This document shows positions 5,671-10,041 of a DNA stretch of 10,041 bases, piece by piece. Position numbers and translations under genes: made by a program. This DNA is from DASUFF01 sp036274695 (GTDB lineage: Bacteria > UBA10199 > JACPAL01 > GCA-016699445), in NCBI GenBank assembly GCA_036274695.1, contig DASUFF010000062.1, forward strand, positions 1 to 10,041, read 5' to 3'. Numbering within the stretch: the stretch's first letter is position 1; each line of letters opens with the position of its first letter. A model generated the notes under the pieces. It was not told where the DNA came from and searched no databases. It saw only the letters and a list, made by a program, of their open reading frames with translations.

Positions 5671-6765
5671 TTGAAAGAGACCCTGGATGACTCCGAAATC
5701 TCGCATCCCCTCAACGAAGCGCTTCTGAAAGAAGCCGAGGACATCAAGAACGAGCGGAGGATGCTGAAGGATCGGCTGGACAAGTTGGAGGAGACGCGCT
5801 CGTCCGTCAGCGAGGCGGTCTATCAAAAGGTGCGCGCCGATTACGGCGGCAAGATGAACCGCACGACGGAGAAGCTGGTGTCCTTGAAGAAGGACCTGGA
5901 AGGCGAGGAACGGAAGCTTTTGGAGAAAAAGCTGACCGTCGAGGCGAACCTAAAGCTCCACTCCGAGAAGATCGAGGAGGCCACCCTCCGCCACGCCTTA
6001 GGCGAGTTCACCGAGAACGAACACAACGAGATCCGCCGACGCGAAGAGAAGGAGATCGACCGGCTGGAGGCGGCCCAGAAGACGTTGGAAGAGGGTCTGC
6101 TCCGTCACCGCGGCATTTTCGAGGGAGAGGACCTGCCGGCCTCCCAACCCACGCCGGTGGCGAAGGTCGAGAAGATTCCCGAGAAGGCGCCGGAAAAAGC
6201 CCCGGAAAGAACGGAAGACCGGCCGATGTCCCGGGCCGCCGTGGCCGACCGCGCCGCTCCCGCCGAACGCTCTTCGGCGGCCGTCGCGCGCGCGAGCACG
6301 GCCCCCGAGCACACGCCGTCCCCGACCCGCAAGGAGGCGCTGGACGGATCGGCGCCGAAACCCTTCGCCTCCCTCTCCAACCCCGCCATCGAGAGCACGG
6401 CGAAGATCCGCCTGGAAGACCGCCATACCGGCACGGTGACAGCCGTCGACCGTTCCGCCTCGCCGCAGCAAAGGCCGGCCAAGGCCTCCGAGATCGCGGT
6501 GCTGGAGAACGGAAAAGTCATCCAGACCGTCATCCTCGATCACAACATCTTCATCGGCCGTTCGCCGTCCAACGACATCGTCTTGAAGGAGCCCAAAGTC
6601 TCCCGCAAGCACGCGGAGGTTCAATACGTCGGCGGGAAATACATCCTGATGGACCTGGAATCCTCGAACGGCACCTTCGTGGGCGGCAAAAAGATCGCCG
6701 AATACACGCTTCAGCCCAACGACGAGATCACCATCGGCAACACGAAAATGGTCTTCAAAGGATGA
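5671..6765 (+). CDS. Coiled-coil protein with a C-terminal FHA domain
   Basis: A 364-residue protein in three parts. Residues about 10-148 are Lys/Glu/Leu-rich with heptad-like spacing, a probable coiled coil. Residues about 150-270 are a Pro/Ala/Ser/charged linker, likely disordered, with KAPEKAPE-type repetition. Residues about 276-364 are a forkhead-associated domain with the expected phosphothreonine-binding signatures: GRSPSNDIVL (Gly296, Arg297, Ser298), SRKHA (311-315) and SSNGT (331-335). FHA domains bind phosphothreonine on partners of Ser/Thr kinases, so this is probably a cytoplasmic signalling or scaffolding adaptor. No kinase, phosphatase or secretion gene is in the window, so the partner is unknown. 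There is no signal peptide or membrane segment. Translation likely starts at TTG 5671. Its TGA stop abuts the stop of the convergent toxin gene with no gap. I recognise the domain but not a named gene. Confidence 0.88.
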   Translation: MKETLDDSEISHPLNEALLKEAEDIKNERRMLKDRLDKLEETRSSVSEAVYQKVRADYGGKMNRTTEKLVSLKKDLEGEERKLLEKKLTVEANLKLHSEKIEEATLRHALGEFTENEHNEIRRREEKEIDRLEAAQKTLEEGLLRHRGIFEGEDLPASQPTPVAKVEKIPEKAPEKAPERTEDRPMSRAAVADRAAPAERSSAAVARASTAPEHTPSPTRKEALDGSAPKPFASLSNPAIESTAKIRLEDRHTGTVTAVDRSASPQQRPAKASEIAVLENGKVIQTVILDHNIFIGRSPSNDIVLKEPKVSRKHAEVQYVGGKYILMDLESSNGTFVGGKKIAEYTLQPNDEITIGNTKMVFKG

Positions 6766-7050
6766 TTAAAGGCCTACCCTCTTCAGGCGGGACAACTTCT
6801 CGGCAGTTTCCTGATAAATGGCGGACCGCGGCCCTACGGCCACGATTTCAAGTACCTTGTCGACGACGCGATAGATGATCCGGAACCTGCCGACCCTGAG
6901 GCTCCAAAGACCCTGCAATTCCGCCCGCAAGGGCTTTCCCTCCGACGGATTTTTAAGAAGGCAATCGAAGCCCGCCCGTATCTTTCGCTTAAGAGTCGGG
7001 GGAAGCCGGGAGATACAGGCGATCGTATCGGTAGGAAGACGAAGTCTCAC
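6766..7050 (-). CDS. RelE/ParE-superfamily toxin of a type II toxin-antitoxin pair
   Basis: A 94-residue basic protein with the small RelE-like fold pattern: N-terminal helices, then LQGLWSLRVGRFRIIYRV (about 45-62) and EIVAVGPRSAIY (68-79). In RelE-type toxins the basic and aromatic residues here (Arg52, Arg55, Arg57, Arg75, Tyr79) line the active site that cuts mRNA on the ribosome, so mRNA interferase activity is likely. ParE relatives act on gyrase and cannot be excluded. The start is GTG at 7050, overlapping the antitoxin TGA as GTGA, so translation is probably coupled to the antitoxin. It converges on the FHA gene with no gap and no terminator between them. It looks intact. Confidence 0.88.
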   Translation of the reverse strand: MRLRLPTDTIACISRLPPTLKRKIRAGFDCLLKNPSEGKPLRAELQGLWSLRVGRFRIIYRVVDKVLEIVAVGPRSAIYQETAEKLSRLKRVGL

Positions 7051-7307
7051 GTCTCGAACAATTCATCCAGGGAATAGGTCTTCTTGGCGCGTTTCAAGGC
7101 CTTCAGGCCGCTGCGTATCTCCTTCATCAAGGCCTTGTCCGAACGGATCGACAGGGTCTCTTTCCAACCCTCGTACTCGTCCGGGCTGACGAGGACGCCG
7201 GCCACCTTCCCGTTTCGCGTGATGAAAATCTCCTCGTCCCGCGACTCGACCTGGTCGACGAGCTCGCTCAGCCTCATTTTTACGTCGGAGAGGGATAAGG
7301 TTTTCAT
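7047..7307 (-). CDS. Phd/YefM-family antitoxin
   Basis: An 86-residue antitoxin that should neutralise the RelE-like toxin encoded directly after it and bind its own promoter. The N-terminal Phd/YefM DNA-binding region reads SLSDVKMRLSELVDQVESRDEEIFITRNGK, followed by GVLVSPDEYEGWKETLSI, the usual family core. The C-terminal Lys-rich part that ends in YSLDELFET would wrap the toxin. I chose the ATG at 7307 because the family starts at this point. The frame opens 12 codons earlier at 7343, but that segment is promoter DNA. There is no Shine-Dalgarno before the ATG and the -10 box ends 7 nt upstream, so the mRNA is probably leaderless. Confidence 0.9.
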   Translation of the reverse strand: MKTLSLSDVKMRLSELVDQVESRDEEIFITRNGKVAGVLVSPDEYEGWKETLSIRSDKALMKEIRSGLKALKRAKKTYSLDELFET

Positions 7308-7314
7308 GAAATGA

Positions 7315-7343
7315 ATAATGACTAGAATTCGGTCTAATGTCAA
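7315..7343 (-). promoter_or_regulatory. Promoter of the toxin-antitoxin operon
   Basis: On the minus strand a perfect TTGACA (7343-7338), a 17-nt spacer and CATTAT (7320-7315, four of six) form a good sigma70-type promoter. Transcription should begin near 7309-7307, at or next to the A of the antitoxin ATG. The TGA stop of the upstream nucleotidase gene (7342-7340) lies inside the -35 box. Confidence 0.7.
7319..7342. promoter_or_regulatory. Operator-like inverted repeat in the toxin-antitoxin promoter
   Basis: TGACTAGA (7319-7326) and TCTA (7333-7336) plus GTCA (7339-7342) form an interrupted inverted repeat with a 2-nt bulge around ATTCGG. It spans the spacer and touches both promoter boxes, where Phd/YefM-toxin complexes commonly bind to repress their own operon. 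Binding is inferred. Confidence 0.45.
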
Positions 7344-8326
7344 TGACTCGGATTAAAGATTCCGAGTATCTCATCATGGAAGATCCCGTTGCTGGCCATT
7401 AACCCCTGGTTTTGTATCATCTGCGTCCCTGCATAAAAATCGAGCGTCTGCCCGCGTAAGTCCGTAACCCGCCCCCCCGCCTCCTCGACCAGAAGCGAAC
7501 CTGCGGCATGATCCCAACCCAAAAGATATTGATTCGCCGGATCCGACAGGACCAGTCGAATATAAAGATCTCCTAACCCGAGCGCGAGAAGCGGATATCG
7601 GGCCGTCGCGCGACAAGCGATTGTTTGGGTCATTCCCAAAGTCTCCGAGAGAAGGTCTCTAGCGGCAAGATCTTGATCCGTTTGATCCGCGTGTACCCTT
7701 GCCCGGGACCGTAAACGAACGCCTTCCATTTTAGAGCGGGAGGAAACCTGAAGCCTCCTCATGTTTTCGGGCTCTTCCAAAGGAGCGCACCAAGCCCCCA
7801 AACCACGTTCCGCTAAGAATAAAAGTCCGGACGTCTCCAAGAAAAAGGGAGAGAGGATTCCCAGACCGCGCGGATAAGCCAAAGCGGCCACCTGAACAGC
7901 GCCCTTCCACAAGCCTGCCATGAGGATTCCGAACACCCCGTTCTTGATGAATCCTTCCGTAGAGTCGACAGGGTCCATGAGCCAAAATCGGCCTTCGGTT
8001 TTTCCCTCCCCTCGTTGAATCCATCGCTTCACCGAGGCCTCCGTTGCTTGAGGAACGGCCGAAGCGACCCTTCGAATGATCGAAGGCAAGGCTTGCGGCT
8101 GTGATTCCAGAAATGAAATGTTTTCTTCGGCAACGAAAGAATCGCGGGGATAAGTTTCATCAACATAATGCCCGCTTAAGGCTTGAAAGGCATAATCGCA
8201 CTCGGTCACGAGGCTGCCGTCGTCTTTTTGCGCCATCCATAACGCTTCGGAATTTCTGGGAATCAAACAACACGCCTGGGTCACACAGCGAGCAGCAAAC
8301 TGAAGCTCCGGCGTCATCGTTAACAT
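7340..8326 (-). CDS. Inositol-monophosphatase-fold phosphatase, probably 3'(2'),5'-bisphosphate nucleotidase
   Basis: A 328-residue Mg2+-dependent, Li+-sensitive-type phosphatase. Members near this one remove the 3' phosphate from pAp/pApS, by-products of sulfate assimilation and carrier-protein modification. Metal-binding motifs are in family order: KDDGSLVTECD near 34-44, VAEE (Glu67, Glu68), MDPVDSTEGF (Asp118, Asp121, Thr123) and GWDHAAGSLLVEEAGGRVTD (Asp272). The TEGF after the DPVD motif points to the Hal2/CysQ side over simple inositol monophosphatases. Oddity: the usual DPxDGT reads DPVDST, with Ser122 for Gly. The ATG at 8326 has AGGTG about five bases upstream, between it and the polA stop; the frame opens upstream at 8377, inside polA. 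The gene looks A+T-richer than polA (a sample line is 47% G+C against 60%). It is 13 bp behind polA, likely cotranscribed. Confidence 0.85.
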   Translation of the reverse strand: MLTMTPELQFAARCVTQACCLIPRNSEALWMAQKDDGSLVTECDYAFQALSGHYVDETYPRDSFVAEENISFLESQPQALPSIIRRVASAVPQATEASVKRWIQRGEGKTEGRFWLMDPVDSTEGFIKNGVFGILMAGLWKGAVQVAALAYPRGLGILSPFFLETSGLLFLAERGLGAWCAPLEEPENMRRLQVSSRSKMEGVRLRSRARVHADQTDQDLAARDLLSETLGMTQTIACRATARYPLLALGLGDLYIRLVLSDPANQYLLGWDHAAGSLLVEEAGGRVTDLRGQTLDFYAGTQMIQNQGLMASNGIFHDEILGIFNPSH

Positions 8327-8339
8327 GAAAGCACCTGTT

Positions 8340-10041
8340 TCAATGCGCCTCGCCCCAATTCGGCCCCGTTCCCACATCGACCTTTAAAGGAACCTTAAGG
8401 TCGGCGACGCCTTCCATCTCCTCCTTCACCATCTTCGCGAAGGCTTCGATGTCTTTCTCCGGCGCTTCGAACACGAGCTCGTCGTGGACCTGAATCAGCA
8501 TCATCGCCCCGGGAAAATCCTTTTCGATCCGGTTTTGGATCGCGATCATCGCCTTCTTGATCAGGTCGGCCGCCGTGCCCTGGAAGACCGTGTTGAAGGC
8601 CGTGCGCTCCCACATGGCCCGCACGTTGGCGTTGGGACTTTCGATGTCCGGAAACCGCCGCAACCGCCCGTAGAGGGTCCGCACCAGCTTGTCCCGACGC
8701 GCCTGCGCCAAGACGCCTTCTTTGAAGGCGGCGACGCTGGCGAATTGGGCGTAGTAGTTGCGGATGTAGTTCTCGGCCTCGGAGGGCTCGATCCCCAGCT
8801 GCTGCGAAAGACCGAAAGCGCCTTGCCCGTAGAGGATGCCGAAGTTGACGGTCTTGCCGACGCCCCGCTGCTCCTTCGTTAATCGATCTTCGGCGATGCC
8901 GAAGATGCCCGAGGCGGTGGCGGCGTGGATGTCTTTGTCTTCCGCGAAGGCCTTCACCAGCGTGGGATCGCCGGACATGTGCGCCAAAATGCGAAGCTCG
9001 ATCTGCGAATAGTCGGCGGAGAGGAGGACGTTGCCCTTCTCGGGAATGAAGGCTTCCCGGATCTTGCGCCCCTCCTCCGAACGGATCGGAATGTTCTGGA
9101 GGTTCGGGTCCGACGAGGACAGGCGCCCGGTGGCCGCAACGGTCTGATTGAAGGACGTATGCACGCGCCCGGTCTCCGGGTTCACGAGATCGGCGAGGGC
9201 GTCCAGATAGGTGGATTTGAGTTTCGAGAGGGTCCGGTATTCGAGCAATTGTTTCGGCACCTCGTGCGCGCGGCTCAGCTCGGTCAAGACATCGACGTCC
9301 GTCGAATAACCCGTCTTCGTCTTGCGGATGACGGGCAACTTCAACTTCTCGAAAAGGACTTCGCCCAACTGCTTGGTGGAGTTTAAGTTGAATTCCGTCC
9401 CCGCCGCCGCGCGCACGGACTTTTCGATGTCCTTCAACTTGGCCTCGTAGTCGGCGGAGGTCTTGCGCAAGCGCGGCACGTCCACCTTGACGCCGTTCGT
9501 CTCCATCTTGGCCAAAACAAACACCAGCGGCATCTCGATATTCCGATAAAGGTCTTCCACGCCTTCCGGCTTGAGTTTCGGAACCAGCATCTGACGAAGC
9601 CGGTACGTCACGTCGGCGTCCTCGCAGGAGTAATCCCGCGCGGCGTCGACCTCGACCTCGGCGAAGCTTTTTTCCTTCTTGCCGGTGCCCACGACCTCTT
9701 TGAACGTCGTCGTCTTGTGGCCCAAATGCTCCTGGGCCAACTGGTCCATGTTGTGGGAGCCGTCCGGGTTCAGGAGATAGGACGCGATCATCGTATCGTC
9801 CTGTAGGCCTTGGACGGTCACGCCGTGGCGCTGAAACACTTCGTAGTCGTACTTGGCGTTTTGGGCGTACTTGGGGGTCTCCGGGTCCTCCAAGACGGGC
9901 CGTAAGACGGGTTTCACCTCGCTCCACGTCAACTGTTCCGGCGCTCCCAGGTATATGTGGCCGACGGGGATGTAAGAGGCGTCGCCGATCCGATGCGAGA
10001 TCGAAATGCCGACCAACTTGGCCGTCATCGTGTCGAGCGAG
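8340..10041 (-). CDS. polA: DNA polymerase I, 5' end beyond the window
   Basis: This is the C-terminal part of DNA polymerase I, which fills gaps in repair and Okazaki-fragment processing. The frame stays open to the edge: codons before the Met at 10028 read SLDT, part of the usual 'DTETTSLD' exonuclease start, so that Met is internal. From it, the 3'-5' exonuclease domain keeps NAKYD (57-61), DDTM (77-80) and YSCED (133-137), so proofreading looks intact. The polymerase domain has RLSSSDPNLQNIPIR, motif A SADYSQIELRI (Asp339), motif B R388/K392/F396 before NFGILYG, and motif C HDE (515-517, Asp516). Phe396 is the usual residue that favours dNTPs over ddNTPs. The C terminus GPNWGEAH is typical. 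Any 5'-nuclease domain would lie outside. The bisphosphate nucleotidase gene follows after 13 bp. Confidence 0.98.
   Translation of the reverse strand, partial: SLDTMTAKLVGISISHRIGDASYIPVGHIYLGAPEQLTWSEVKPVLRPVLEDPETPKYAQNAKYDYEVFQRHGVTVQGLQDDTMIASYLLNPDGSHNMDQLAQEHLGHKTTTFKEVVGTGKKEKSFAEVEVDAARDYSCEDADVTYRLRQMLVPKLKPEGVEDLYRNIEMPLVFVLAKMETNGVKVDVPRLRKTSADYEAKLKDIEKSVRAAAGTEFNLNSTKQLGEVLFEKLKLPVIRKTKTGYSTDVDVLTELSRAHEVPKQLLEYRTLSKLKSTYLDALADLVNPETGRVHTSFNQTVAATGRLSSSDPNLQNIPIRSEEGRKIREAFIPEKGNVLLSADYSQIELRILAHMSGDPTLVKAFAEDKDIHAATASGIFGIAEDRLTKEQRGVGKTVNFGILYGQGAFGLSQQLGIEPSEAENYIRNYYAQFASVAAFKEGVLAQARRDKLVRTLYGRLRRFPDIESPNANVRAMWERTAFNTVFQGTAADLIKKAMIAIQNRIEKDFPGAMMLIQVHDELVFEAPEKDIEAFAKMVKEEMEGVADLKVPLKVDVGTGPNWGEAH

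Noticed and set aside
5998..6624. Open frame on - opposite the FHA gene
   Set aside because: It is antisense to the coiled coil, linker and part of the FHA domain; the Arg/Gly/Leu repetition mirrors the Ala/Pro-rich linker codons.
6766..7343. Toxin-antitoxin pair plus FHA gene as a novel defence system
   Set aside because: The pair is a standard Phd/YefM-RelE type module; the FHA gene is convergent with its own promoter, and no effector or nuclease is linked.
8395..9927. 510-codon open frame on - overlapping polA in another frame
   Set aside because: The translation is a low-complexity Arg/Gly/Asp mix, while the other frame has every PolA motif.

Overview
This is an ordinary-looking, gene-dense bacterial chromosome segment. 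G+C is roughly 60% in the sampled polA line and lower in a few places. Nine genes account for almost all of it, and no gap exceeds about 110 bp. No tRNA, rRNA, CRISPR array, insertion sequence or phage gene was seen. The gene set (hemC with a fused cobA-hemD, a coiled-coil/FHA protein, an RlmI-like methyltransferase, polA) and several families of small palindromic repeats suit an uncultured, deltaproteobacteria-like Gram-negative lineage. That placement is inference and weak.

Layout. The left edge holds the 3' part of a nitroreductase-like gene on + (2-973). It converges with a two-gene tetrapyrrole operon on -: hemC (3463-2531), then the fused uroporphyrinogen-III methyltransferase/synthase gene cobA-hemD (2463-970). 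Divergent from hemC on + are an rlmI-like 23S rRNA methyltransferase (3575-4744) and a patatin-like phospholipase (4778-5611). A FHA-domain protein (5671-6765) follows with its own good sigma70-type promoter. The right part is on -: polA (5' end beyond the window), an inositol-monophosphatase-fold bisphosphate nucleotidase 13 bp downstream, and then a Phd/YefM-RelE type toxin-antitoxin pair with its own promoter.

How the genes relate. HemC makes hydroxymethylbilane from porphobilinogen. The HemD half of the fusion closes it to uroporphyrinogen III. The CobA half methylates that to precorrin-2, the entry to siroheme, cobalamin or heme d1. The antitoxin and toxin genes overlap by 4 nt and should be translationally coupled. 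The other genes are housekeeping or unrelated.

The most unusual content is the small-repeat layer, not a new multigene system. A perfect 30-bp palindrome sits in frame inside hemD. Two REP-like G/C-rich hairpins share a 15-mer: one fills the hemC/cobA-hemD gap and could mask the cobA-hemD ribosome binding site, the other lies inside the rlmI-like gene. A four-unit tandem heptamer fills the rlmI/patatin gap. Two promoters carry operator-like inverted repeats that run over the stop codon of the preceding gene. One of them appears to drive a leaderless antitoxin mRNA. No convincing undescribed multigene system was found.
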